From positions 5,482,001-5,546,000 of the forward strand of contig CP107851.1 of NCBI GenBank assembly GCA_036013505.1: DNA of 64,000 bases. The letters are read 5' to 3'. This document shows positions 26,693 to 35,327 of this stretch, in pieces. Both the position numbers and the translations under genes were made by a program. How positions within the stretch are numbered: position 1 is the first letter of the stretch; each line of letters begins with the position of its first letter. The notes under the pieces were generated by a model. It ran no database searches. It was given only the letters and a program-made list of their open reading frames with translations, and was not told the DNA's origin. The DNA is from Streptomyces sp. NBC_00510 (GTDB lineage: Bacteria > Actinomycetota > Actinomycetes > Streptomycetales > Streptomycetaceae).

Positions 26693-26971
26693 ATGAGCGC
26701 TACCGTCCGCATCCCGACCATCCTCCGCACCTACACCGGCGGCCGTGCCGAGGTCCCCGCCGAGGGCGGCACCCTGTCCGAGGTCATCGACTCGCTGGAG
26801 CAGAGCCACCCCGGCATCTCCGCGCGGGTCCTGGACGACACGGGCAAGCTGCGCCGTTTCGTGAACGTCTACGTCAACGACGACGACGTCCGCTTCTCCG
26901 AGGGTCTGCAGACCACGGTGGGCGAGGGCGCGTCCGTCTCGATCATCCCGGCGGTCGCCGGAGGCTGCTGA
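26693..26971 (+). CDS. MoaD/ThiS-family sulfur carrier (CysO-like)
   Basis: The 92-residue ubiquitin-fold protein begins IPTILRTYTGG and ends IIPAVAGGC. Sulfur carriers are adenylated and thiocarboxylated on a terminal Gly-Gly, delivering sulfur for cysteine, thiamine, molybdopterin or secondary metabolites. Here one cysteine follows the Gly-Gly, so it needs trimming or another mechanism. Linkage to thrC matches actinobacteria where a CysO-type carrier sits near amino-acid synthesis genes. The ribosome site is GAAGGTGA. No cysM or mec gene lies in the window. Confidence 0.85.
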   Translation: MSATVRIPTILRTYTGGRAEVPAEGGTLSEVIDSLEQSHPGISARVLDDTGKLRRFVNVYVNDDDVRFSEGLQTTVGEGASVSIIPAVAGGC

Positions 26972-26990
26972 GCCGCACGGCCCGCGGGCG

Positions 26991-27023
26991 ACAGGGGTGC
27001 CGGGGACGACCCGGCACCCCTGT
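26991..27023 (+). terminator. Terminator of the thrC-sulfur carrier operon
   Basis: A perfect 14-bp stem (26991-27004 against 27010-27023) with a 5-base loop starts 20 bases after the stop codon. There is no T-run, but the stem is very stable. Confidence 0.8.
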
Positions 27024-27394
27024 GTGCCGAGCGGTAGTTGAAGGCCTGTACAGTTGCCTCCGACGGCTCGCAACTCCCTGCAACGCTCTGCGCAACCCCT
27101 CTTCTCCGGGGTGGCCTTGTCGACGATTTATCGCCAAATTCACGTCGCGTTTGTCGCGTTGGCCGCTTATGTCCGGTCCGAGTTGCCCCGGATTATTCGC
27201 CGATCAGGCTCTTCTTCCGATTCTCTGTGCCCGGAATTCTCGTCCGATTGACCTGTTGCAGACAGCGTCCGGGCAGATACATTCAGCCGCGGTCGACGCG
27301 TTCCGGCGCACGCCCCCTTGGCTGTAGGGGGTGAGGTCTGACCCGGGTCCGCGAGGTGCGGGTCTGCGAAGGGCCAGCAATAGGGGAGTTAGGA
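27024..27394 (+). promoter_or_regulatory. Long, relatively AT-rich leader region of the cold-shock gene
   Basis: This 371-base gap has visibly lower GC content than its surroundings and no gene with normal codon bias. Overlapping short frames look accidental. Cold-shock genes commonly have long structured leaders, so promoter and mRNA leader probably lie here. A TTGACC at about 27,248 lacks a well-spaced -10 box. The ribosome site is GGGGAGTTAGGA. Confidence 0.5.
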
Positions 27395-27601
27395 ATGGCT
27401 CAGGGCACCGTCAAGTGGTTCAACGCGGAGAAGGGCTACGGCTTCATCGCGGTCGACGGTGGTGCGGACGTCTTCGTGCACTACAGCGCGATCCAGATGG
27501 ACGGCTACCGCACCCTCGAGGAAGGTCAGCGGGTCGAGTTCGAGATCTCGCAGGGCCAGAAGGGGCCGCAGGCGGACATGGTCCGTCTCGCAGCCGGCTG
27601 A
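27395..27601 (+). CDS. Cold-shock protein (CspA family)
   Basis: The 68-residue OB-fold RNA-binding protein has the canonical motifs [12 protein letters not shown] (RNP1) and DVFVHYSAI (RNP2). It acts as an RNA chaperone; the family is often abundant during normal growth in Streptomyces. The ATG at 27395 follows GGGGAGTTAGGA. A second cold-shock gene lies at 44,282. A terminator hairpin follows at 27661. Confidence 0.95.
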   Translation: MAQGTVKWFNAEKGYGFIAVDGGADVFVHYSAIQMDGYRTLEEGQRVEFEISQGQKGPQADMVRLAAG

Positions 27602-27660
27602 CGCGCCGCGCATCGGCCACGGAGCACTTTCGCGTACGGCCGCTCAAACGTACGCGTCGA

Positions 27661-27687
27661 GGCCCGCCCCCCACACGGGGGCGGGCC
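27661..27687 (+). terminator. Terminator after the cold-shock gene
   Basis: GGCCCGCCCCC (27661-27671) pairs perfectly with GGGGGCGGGCC (27677-27687), followed by TTC. It lies 60 bases after the stop codon. Confidence 0.8.
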
Positions 27688-27750
27688 TTCGTGCTGTCCG
27701 GGGCGGCCGCAGAGCCGACCTGCGGGTTGTCCACGGTCCCGGCCGAGCGG

Positions 27751-27777
27751 CTTGCACTCTCCTGGGGCGAGTGCTAA
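27751..27777. promoter_or_regulatory. CIRCE operator 1 (HrcA site)
   Basis: CTTGCACTC, nine bases, then GAGTGCTAA matches the CIRCE pattern TTAGCACTC-N9-GAGTGCTAA with two mismatches in the left arm. It overlaps the probable promoter of groEL. HrcA represses through CIRCE under normal growth. Confidence 0.9.
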
Positions 27778-27780
27778 TCA
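27752..27780 (+). promoter_or_regulatory. Probable groEL promoter
   Basis: TTGCAC (27752-27757) and TAATCA (27775-27780) are spaced by 17 bases, fitting a vegetative promoter. The first CIRCE operator overlaps both boxes, as expected for HrcA repression. Confidence 0.55.
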
Positions 27781-27786
27781 TTGGCG

Positions 27787-27813
27787 TTAGCACTCTGACG
27801 TTGAGAGTGACAA
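27787..27813. promoter_or_regulatory. CIRCE operator 2 (HrcA site)
   Basis: TTAGCACTC, nine bases, then GAGTGACAA matches CIRCE with two mismatches in the right arm. It starts 9 bases after operator 1. The inner arms of the two operators form another palindrome (GAGTGCTAA-N9-TTAGCACTC). Confidence 0.9.
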
Positions 27814-27906
27814 AGGACCGAGTGGGTGAGGCCCGCTCCACCGCCGTAAAGGAACCGGCGGGAGGGCAGGCCGTCCGTCGCGGGCGCCGGCACGGTCCTG
27901 GAGTAA

Positions 27907-29586
<1,680 letters not shown>

Positions 29587-29622
29587 TCCTCCGGGATCAG
29601 GACTCCGCACCACGGCAGAAGA

Positions 29623-29658
29623 CCGAGGGCGGTACCCCACGCGGGGTACCGCCCTCGG
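29623..29658 (+). terminator. Terminator after groEL
   Basis: A perfect 16-bp stem (29623-29638 against 29643-29658) with a 4-base loop lies 37 bases after the groEL stop. Being symmetric, it can also stop transcription of the converging cutC gene. Confidence 0.85.
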
Positions 29659-29679
29659 GCGTTTCCGGCTGCCGCCCGG

Positions 29680-30381
29680 TCACGGGACGGCGACCGGTGC
29701 GTCGAGCAGATCGCGCCAGGTGCGCACCGCCTCCGCGTCGACCGGCCCGGCCCAGCCGCCGGGGCGGACCGCGCCCCCGACGTGGAAGGCGTCGATGCCG
29801 CCCGCGAGGAGCCGCGGCAGGTGCTCCGCGCGGAGCCCGCCGCCCACCATGAGCTGGGGGTCGCCGGGACGGCCCGCCTCCGCCAGCAGATGGCCGAGCC
29901 CGGCGTCCACCCCGCGCGCGGAGCCCGCCGTGAGGAAGGTGTCCAGCCCGGGCAGCCCGCGCACCGCCGAGCGCACGGCCTCCCGGTCGGCGGAGTGGTC
30001 GATGGCACGGTGGAAGGTCCAGCGGGCACCGGAACCGATCGCGTCGACCAGCAGGCGCACGGCGGCCAGGTCCGGCGCGCCCGACGCGTCGAGGAACCCG
30101 AGCACGAACTCGTCGGCGCCCTCGCCGCGCAGCGCCGCCGCGGCGGCGCACAGCGCGTCCGTCCCGCGGGTGCCGCCCACGGCGAAGTCGGCGCGGGCCC
30201 GCAGCATCACCCGGACCGGGATGTCCACCGCGGCCCGGACGGCGGCGAAGGTCTCCCGGGACGGCGTCAGGCCATCCGCGGCCATGTCCGTGACCAGTTC
30301 GAGGCGGTCCGCGCCGCCCGTCCGGGCCGCGAGGGCGTCGTCGGCGTCGAGCGCGATCACTTCGAAAATTGGTCTAGACAT
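29680..30381 (-). CDS. cutC: CutC family protein
   Basis: The 233-residue TIM-barrel protein matches CutC: FEVIALDADDALAARTGGADRLELV, GGLTPS-like ADGLTPS, RVMLRAR, EFVLGFLD, TFHRAID and the LMVGGGLRAEHLP end region. The copper-homeostasis name comes from E. coli and is disputed; the true reaction is unsettled. The start is ATG 30381. A DasR-like palindrome covers the start codon. Confidence 0.85.
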   Translation of the reverse strand: MSRPIFEVIALDADDALAARTGGADRLELVTDMAADGLTPSRETFAAVRAAVDIPVRVMLRARADFAVGGTRGTDALCAAAAALRGEGADEFVLGFLDASGAPDLAAVRLLVDAIGSGARWTFHRAIDHSADREAVRSAVRGLPGLDTFLTAGSARGVDAGLGHLLAEAGRPGDPQLMVGGGLRAEHLPRLLAGGIDAFHVGGAVRPGGWAGPVDAEAVRTWRDLLDAPVAVP

Positions 30382-30383
30382 AT
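30368..30383. promoter_or_regulatory. dre-like palindrome on the cutC start codon
   Basis: ATTGGTCTAGACATAT matches about 12 of 16 positions of the DasR site, with the GGTCTAGAC core complete. It overlaps codons 1-2 of cutC. The site is weaker than the one before nagK; binding is an inference. Confidence 0.4.
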
Positions 30384-30442
30384 CTCTAGGGTGTCACATG
30401 CCCGCACGTGCCCGCGACCCCCCGTACCGCACAATGACCTTC

Positions 30443-31120
30443 ATGGCTGACACCGCACCCGAAACCGGCTCCGCCCTCCTCGCCCGCTGGTGCGACCTGC
30501 TGCGCCGCTGCCAGACGGAGTCCGTCGACCCGGTGCCGTACGGCAAGGACCTGATCGCCCGCTGGGCCGAGCCGCACCGCCGCTACCACACCACCACCCA
30601 CCTCACCGCCGTCCTCGACCACGTCGAGGCCCTCGCCGGGCACGCCGAGGACCCGGACGCCGTGCTGCTCGCCGCCTGGTTCCACGACGCCGTCTACCGG
30701 CCCGACCGCTCGGAGAACGAGGAGCGCAGCGCCCGGCTCGCCGAACGCGCGCTCCCCGAGGCCGGGGTCCCCGACGCGGTCACCGCCGAGGTCGCCCGCC
30801 TGGTCCGGCTCACCGTCACCCACCACCCCGCCGAGGGCGACCGGGACGGCGAGGTCCTCAGCGACGCCGACCTGGCCGTCCTCGCCGGCGACCCCACCGC
30901 CTACGCCGAGTACGCGGCCGCCGTCCGCGAGGAGTACGGCTTCGTCCCCGACGACGCCTTCCGCGCCGGCCGCGCCGACGTCTTGCGCCAACTCCTGCGG
31001 CTGCCCCGGCTGTTCCGCACCCCGGAGGCGTACGGGCGCTGGGAGGCCACCGCCCGGCGCAACCTCACCACCGAGCTGGAACTGCTCGCCCCCGGCGACG
31101 TGGACGACGCCCGTCGATGA
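30443..31120 (+). CDS. Predicted metal-dependent HD-superfamily phosphohydrolase
   Basis: The 225-residue protein has HRRYHTTTHLTAVLDHVEAL (about 44-63) and LAAWFHDAVYRPDRSENEERSARLA (about 75-99). The HD pair in WFHDAVY marks the family of uncharacterised HD-domain hydrolases seen across actinobacteria. The substrate is unknown. The ATG at 30443 is used; an in-frame ATG three codons earlier (30434) is possible. It is divergent from cutC, with about 60 bases of shared promoter. Confidence 0.82.
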   Translation: MADTAPETGSALLARWCDLLRRCQTESVDPVPYGKDLIARWAEPHRRYHTTTHLTAVLDHVEALAGHAEDPDAVLLAAWFHDAVYRPDRSENEERSARLAERALPEAGVPDAVTAEVARLVRLTVTHHPAEGDRDGEVLSDADLAVLAGDPTAYAEYAAAVREEYGFVPDDAFRAGRADVLRQLLRLPRLFRTPEAYGRWEATARRNLTTELELLAPGDVDDARR

Positions 31121-31212
31121 CTGCGGCGCCCACCGATGACTCCGGTGCGCGCGGGCGGTCCTTGTCCGTGCGGGGAGCCGCCCGCGGCACGCGACGAAGG
31201 GGTACGACAGCG

Positions 31213-31824
31213 ATGACCGACGACACCGAGGTGCAGGCCGCCGTCGCGGCCGGGTTCCGGGACCTGGCCGACCTGCTCGACGGGGCCCCCGCCGCCTGGT
31301 GGGACACCCCCTCGCTCTGCGAGGGCTGGCGGGTGCGCGAGGTCGTGGCGCACATGACGATGGCGGCGCGCTACTCGCAGGAGGCGTTCATGGCGCTCCT
31401 CGCCGAGCACGGCTTCGACTTCACCCGGCTGTCCGACGCCGTCGCCGAGCGGGACGGCGCACTGCCCACCGGGGAACTGGTCGGCTGTCTGCGCTCCGAG
31501 GTGATGGGGCGGTGGCAGCCACCGGGCGGCGGTGCCCACGGCGCGCTCAACCATGTGGTGATCCACGGGCTGGACATCACCGTGCCGCTCGGCACGGGGC
31601 GCCGCGTCCCGGGGGAGACCCTCGGCATCCTCCTCGACGACCTCACCGCGGGCGGTGGGCACGCGCACTTCGGCGTCGCCGTCGCGGGCCGGCTGCTGCG
31701 GGCCACCGACCTGGACTGGTCGTACGGTTCCGGCCCGGAACTGCGGGGCACCGGCGAGGACCTGGCCCTGGCGATGTGCGGGCGCAGGCTCCCCGCCGGG
31801 CGGTTGGAGGGGGATCCGCTCTGA
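31213..31824 (+). CDS. Maleylpyruvate isomerase family mycothiol-dependent enzyme (DinB fold)
   Basis: The 203-residue protein has the family N-terminus (GFRDLADLLDGAPAAWWDTPSLCEGWRVREVVAHMTMAARYS) and the conserved HVVIHGLDITVPLG. Members bind metal through histidines and may use mycothiol, the actinobacterial thiol. The exact reaction is unknown. The ATG at 31213 is preceded by GAAGGGGTACGACAGCG. A 20-bp terminator hairpin follows. Confidence 0.82.
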   Translation: MTDDTEVQAAVAAGFRDLADLLDGAPAAWWDTPSLCEGWRVREVVAHMTMAARYSQEAFMALLAEHGFDFTRLSDAVAERDGALPTGELVGCLRSEVMGRWQPPGGGAHGALNHVVIHGLDITVPLGTGRRVPGETLGILLDDLTAGGGHAHFGVAVAGRLLRATDLDWSYGSGPELRGTGEDLALAMCGRRLPAGRLEGDPL

Positions 31825-31827
31825 GCC

Positions 31828-31877
31828 GCCGGGCCGTAGGCGGCGGAGCGCGCCCGCCCGCCGCCTACGGCCCGGCG
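31828..31877. terminator. Very strong bidirectional terminator hairpin
   Basis: A 20-bp stem (31828-31847 region against 31858-31877) is complementary without mismatch around an 11-base loop. It sits between converging genes and includes the last codons of the DUF4239 gene, so its coding end doubles as its terminator. Confidence 0.85.
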
Positions 31878-32662
31878 ACGAAGAAGCCGGACCGCAGGTC
31901 CCTGATGATGACGTCGAGCGGATGCCCGCTCACGATGAACGGCCCGCTCCAGGGCGCGCTGAGGGCGAAGAGCAGCGCCAGGCTCAGTCCGACCACACTC
32001 GCCACGCCCACGATCAGCAGTGACGTTCGCAGGCTGCTGCGGAAGACCAGGGCGCCGGCGTTCACGATCAAGGCCAGTCCGCTCGCCACGAGCGTGACGA
32101 TGTAGAGGGCGGGGACGTCGCGCGAGGCGGCCGCGATGCGGGCGCGACGGCTATTGGTGACGCTGTCCAGGGACACCAGCAGCTCCGTGCCGGTCGGGGT
32201 TCCCAGCTCGGGCCTGGCCGCCTCGGAGCGCACGGTCCGCTCCAGCTGTGCGATCGCGTGAGCGGTGGCCCGGTCATCCCCGGACGCCGCCGCCGCGCCC
32301 TCCCATTCCCCGTCGCGCGTGGTTCGCAGGTAGTCCAGCAATGCCGCGTGGATCGGCTCCGACCGGACCTGCGGAGTCGTCGCCGCCCAGGCCAGGCGGG
32401 AGGCCGCGGCCGCCTCGTCGCTCACGAGGGCCTCTGCCGCGCGCAGGTAGCCGGCCTCACTGGCCAGCGAGAGTGCCGCGAAGATCGCGAAGGCGGCACC
32501 GAGCGTCGGCATCAGGGGCATGGCGATCTGCGGCACCCGGTCCTGTTCCGCCGCCGGTACGAGCGCCCGGACGCCGACCCGTGCCACGGCCGCGACCAGC
32601 AGGGCGAGAGCGAGCCAGCCCACGATCAGCGCCATCGCCGGCAGGGAGGTCAACCAGTCCAC
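31865..32662 (-). CDS. DUF4239 (bestrophin-like) membrane protein
   Basis: The 265-residue protein has two N-terminal helices (LPAMALIVGWLALALLVAAVA and MPTLGAAFAIFAALSLA), a soluble middle and two C-terminal helices (VTLVASGLALIVNAGALVF, SLLIVGVASVVGLSLALLFAL). The final PWSGPFIVSGHPLDVII motif is typical of DUF4239. A channel role is suggested only by the bestrophin-like label. Two adjacent GTG codons (32665 and 32662) follow GGAGGTGAC; the second has better spacing. Confidence 0.75.
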   Translation of the reverse strand: MDWLTSLPAMALIVGWLALALLVAAVARVGVRALVPAAEQDRVPQIAMPLMPTLGAAFAIFAALSLASEAGYLRAAEALVSDEAAAASRLAWAATTPQVRSEPIHAALLDYLRTTRDGEWEGAAAASGDDRATAHAIAQLERTVRSEAARPELGTPTGTELLVSLDSVTNSRRARIAAASRDVPALYIVTLVASGLALIVNAGALVFRSSLRTSLLIVGVASVVGLSLALLFALSAPWSGPFIVSGHPLDVIIRDLRSGFFVAGP

Positions 32663-32758
32663 CACGTCACCTCCAGAGCGTTCCCGCGAGGGTCGCACAG
32701 CGGCGGCACGACGGCCCTCGTGACACTCCTCATCCGCCCAAAGACGCGAGACGCGGAG

Positions 32759-33025
32759 CTAGCTCGCGCGCCCCTTGGGGCGGCGCAGGCCGGCCGCGGT
32801 GAGCCGGCGCAGCAGTTCCTTGCTGCCGACCTCGACGGCGCCCGCGGCGACGGCCGAGGCGTAGCGCTCGCTGGGGACGTCGTAGTGGTCGGCGTCGAAG
32901 GCGCGGCGGGGGGCGCCGATGGCGGCGGCGAAGGCGTGGAGCTCCTCGTACGAGGTGTCGCTCACCATGTGGGACCACATGCGGCCGTGGCCCGGCCAGG
33001 TCGGCGGGTCGATGTAGACGGTCAC
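32759..33025 (-). CDS. DUF4031 family protein
   Basis: The 88-residue protein begins VTVYIDPPTWPGHGRMWSHMVSD and contains YEELHAFAAAIGAPRRAFDADHYDVP, the DUF4031 signature. It has conserved Asp, His and Trp residues but no assigned activity. The GTG at 33025 lies one base after the stop of the upstream gene, so the two are probably one operon. Confidence 0.8.
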   Translation of the reverse strand: MTVYIDPPTWPGHGRMWSHMVSDTSYEELHAFAAAIGAPRRAFDADHYDVPSERYASAVAAGAVEVGSKELLRRLTAAGLRRPKGRAS

Positions 33026-33026
33026 G

Positions 33027-33413
33027 TCAGCGGGGCCCGCCGAGGGTCGCGGACAGGCCGCCCACGGGGGCGACGGCCTCGCCGAGCGACTCGCACACCC
33101 AGTGCGGGTCGGGCCCGAGTTCGGGCTCCACGTCGAGGGCGTGCGGGTCGGTGCAGCGAGGGCAGAGCGGCCAGCGGCCCATGCGTTCGAGCAGGGCGTC
33201 CTTGACGTCCTGGGCGACCAGCCCCGCGACGAACGCGGCGCCGTCGGGCCACTGCTCCACCCACCAGCGGCGCTGGGAGACGGCGTCCTCGACGAGCGAG
33301 ACGATGTGTGCGTCGGCGACGCCGGTCGCGGTCAGGTCGGCGAGGACGAGCGCGCGGGCGCTGTGCAGGGCCGCCTCCAGGCCGGCGGAGGAACCGGGTG
33401 CGTCAGGATCCAT
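33027..33413 (-). CDS. Hypothetical protein with a CxxC pair
   Basis: The 128-residue product has no recognised family. A helical first half (LEAALHSARALVLADLTATGVADAHIVSLVEDAVSQRRWWVEQ) is followed by LCPRCTDP and a later HWVCES, which may form a metal site. The ATG at 33413 is preferred; one at 33422 would add three residues. It is one base from the DUF4031 gene and ends near the murR region, from which it diverges. Confidence 0.7.
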   Translation of the reverse strand: MDPDAPGSSAGLEAALHSARALVLADLTATGVADAHIVSLVEDAVSQRRWWVEQWPDGAAFVAGLVAQDVKDALLERMGRWPLCPRCTDPHALDVEPELGPDPHWVCESLGEAVAPVGGLSATLGGPR

Positions 33414-33467
33414 GGCCCCCATTGTGGACCAACCGCCGCGCAGGCGTCCTTGACGTCGTCAGGAGGT

Positions 33468-33480
33468 GAAAATAGCTTTC
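33468..33480. promoter_or_regulatory. Palindrome GAAA-N5-TTTC before murR
   Basis: The sequence GAAAATAGCTTTC lies 5 bases before the murR start, between it and the divergent gene. RpiR-type regulators often bind GAAA/TTTC inverted repeats, so autoregulation is plausible. The identity of the binding protein is inferred. Confidence 0.5.
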
Positions 33481-33484
33481 GTCC

Positions 33485-34393
33485 GTGGCCGAGAAGATGA
33501 AGGAAACCTTCAACACCGGTGGGCTGGCCGCCAAGGTCAGGACCATGGCCCCGTCCATGACCCGGTCGATGCAGCGGGTCGCGGAGGCCGTGGCCGCGGA
33601 CCCGGCGGGCTGCTCCCGGCTGACCGTGACGGCGCTCGCGGCCCGTACGGGGACGAGCGAGGCCACCGTGGTGCGCACCGCGCGCGTGCTGGGCTACCCC
33701 GGCTACCGGGACCTGCGGCTCGCGCTGGCCGCACTGGCCGCCCGCGTGGAGGCGGGGGCACCGCCCGCCGTCACCCCGGACATCGCGGTGGACGACCCGC
33801 TGGCCGACGTGGTCACCAAACTCGCGCTGGACGAGCAGCGGTGCCTGGCCGACACCGCCGCCCAGCTGGACGTGGCCCAGCTGGAGGCGGCCGTGGCCGC
33901 GCTGGCCGCCGCCCGCCGCATCGACGTCTACGGGATCGGGGCGTCCAGCCTGGTCGCCCAGGACCTGGTGCAGAAGCTGCTGCGGATCGGCCTGGTCGCG
34001 CACGCCCTGGGGGACCCGCACCTCACCCTCACCAACGCGGTCCAGCTGCGCCAGGGCGACGTCGCCGTGGCCATCACGCACTCCGGCCACACCCACGACG
34101 TGGTCGAGCCGCTGCGCGCCGCCTTCGACCGGGGCGCCACCACCATCGCCGTGACCGGCCGGGTGGACGGCACCGTCACCCAGTACGCCGACCACGTGCT
34201 GCTCACCTCCAGCGGCCGGGAGAGCGAACTGCGCCCGGCCGCCATGGCCAGCCGCACCAGCCAGCTGCTGGTGGTGGACTGCCTGTTCGTCGGGGTCGCC
34301 CAGCGCACGTACGACACCGCGGCCCCGGCCCTGTCCGCCTCGTACGAAGCCCTCGCCCACCGCCACAGCCCGCGAAGGAACCACCCGCAATGA
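33485..34393 (+). CDS. murR: MurR/RpiR-family regulator with SIS domain
   Basis: The 302-residue regulator has an N-terminal HTH_6 domain (QRVAEAVAADPAGCSRLTVTALAARTGTSEATVVRTARVLGYPGY) and a sugar-isomerase (SIS) sensor domain (RIDVYGIGASSLVAQDLVQKLLRIG, AITHSGHTHDVVEPLRAA). In related systems it senses MurNAc-6-phosphate. The GTG at 33485 is the family start. Its stop overlaps the murQ ATG (ATGA), so the pair is co-expressed. Confidence 0.9.
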   Translation: MAEKMKETFNTGGLAAKVRTMAPSMTRSMQRVAEAVAADPAGCSRLTVTALAARTGTSEATVVRTARVLGYPGYRDLRLALAALAARVEAGAPPAVTPDIAVDDPLADVVTKLALDEQRCLADTAAQLDVAQLEAAVAALAAARRIDVYGIGASSLVAQDLVQKLLRIGLVAHALGDPHLTLTNAVQLRQGDVAVAITHSGHTHDVVEPLRAAFDRGATTIAVTGRVDGTVTQYADHVLLTSSGRESELRPAAMASRTSQLLVVDCLFVGVAQRTYDTAAPALSASYEALAHRHSPRRNHPQ

Positions 34394-35325
34394 CGCACGC
34401 CGAGCTCCGTCGCGAGCTGGACCACCTCGGAACCGAGGCCTTCCGAGCCGAGCTCGCCGAGGTCGACCGGCTCCCGACGCTCGACATCGCCCGGCTGATG
34501 AACGCCGAGGACGGCACCGTGCCGGCCGCCGTCGCGGAGCAACTGCCCGTCATCGCCGCCGCCGTCGACGGCATCGCCGCGCGCATGGCCCGCGGCGGCC
34601 GCCTGGTCTACGCGGGCGCGGGCACCGCGGGACGGCTCGGCGTGCTCGACGCCAGCGAGTGCCCGCCGACCTTCAACACCGCGCCGGGCCAGGTCAGCGG
34701 GCTCATCGCGGGCGGGCCCACGGCGATCGTGGACGCGGTCGAGGGCGCCGAGGACAGCGGGGAACTGGCCGCCGCCGACCTGGACGCCCTCGGGATCGGC
34801 CCGGACGACACCGTGGTCGGCGTCTCCGCCTCCGGCCGCACCCCGTACGCCGTCGGCGCCGTGGAGCACGCCCGCGCCCTCGGCGCCCTGACCGTCGGAC
34901 TGTCCTGCAACCCGGGCTCCGCGCTGGCCGCCGCGGCCGACCACGGCATCGAGGTCCTCACCGGCCCGGAGTTCCTCACCGGCTCCACCCGGCTGAAGGC
35001 GGGCACGGCGCAGAAACTCGTCCTCAACATGCTGTCGACGATCACGATGATCAGGCTGGGCAAGACCTACGGGAACCTGATGGTCGACGTGCGCGCCTCC
35101 AACGACAAGCTGCGCGCCCGGTCCCGGCGGATCGTGGCCCTGGCCACCGGCGCGCCCGACGACGAGATCGAGGCCGCCCTCACCGCCGCCGGCGGCGAGG
35201 TCAAGAACGCCGTCCTCGTCGTCCTCGGCGGCGTGGACGCCCCGACGGCCGCCCGGCTCCTGGCGGAGGCGGACGGCCATCTGCGCGCGGCACTGCTCGC
35301 GGCCGTCACCGACGACACGGCCTAG
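34390..35325 (+). CDS. murQ: N-acetylmuramic acid 6-phosphate etherase MurQ
   Basis: MurQ cleaves the lactyl ether of MurNAc-6-phosphate, giving GlcNAc-6-phosphate, the substrate of NagA. The 311-residue protein has an SIS domain with YAGAGTAGRLGVLDASECPPTF carrying the catalytic glutamate, VSASGRTPYAVGA and GSTRLKAGTAQKLVLNML. It is coupled to murR by ATGA and ends two bases before the converging helD-like gene. With nagA and nagK it completes cell-wall sugar recycling in this window. Confidence 0.94.
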   Translation: MTHAELRRELDHLGTEAFRAELAEVDRLPTLDIARLMNAEDGTVPAAVAEQLPVIAAAVDGIAARMARGGRLVYAGAGTAGRLGVLDASECPPTFNTAPGQVSGLIAGGPTAIVDAVEGAEDSGELAAADLDALGIGPDDTVVGVSASGRTPYAVGAVEHARALGALTVGLSCNPGSALAAAADHGIEVLTGPEFLTGSTRLKAGTAQKLVLNMLSTITMIRLGKTYGNLMVDVRASNDKLRARSRRIVALATGAPDDEIEAALTAAGGEVKNAVLVVLGGVDAPTAARLLAEADGHLRAALLAAVTDDTA

Positions 35326-35327
35326 GG

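Noticed and set aside
27248-27275. Vegetative promoter TTGACC with GATACA before the cold-shock gene
   Set aside because: The spacing of about 22 bases is too long to support it.
27022-27334. Several overlapping plus-strand frames before the cold-shock gene
   Set aside because: Codon usage is not genome-like and the region is AT-richer; it is more likely a leader.
27769-27795. Third CIRCE operator between the two
   Set aside because: GAGTGCTAA-N9-TTAGCACTC has the arms in inverse order, so it is only the product of two neighbouring CIRCE sites.
33466-33480. GTG at 33466 as the start of a longer gene through murR
   Set aside because: That frame is different from the one holding the MurR domains and does not encode a recognisable protein until murQ, which has its own start.
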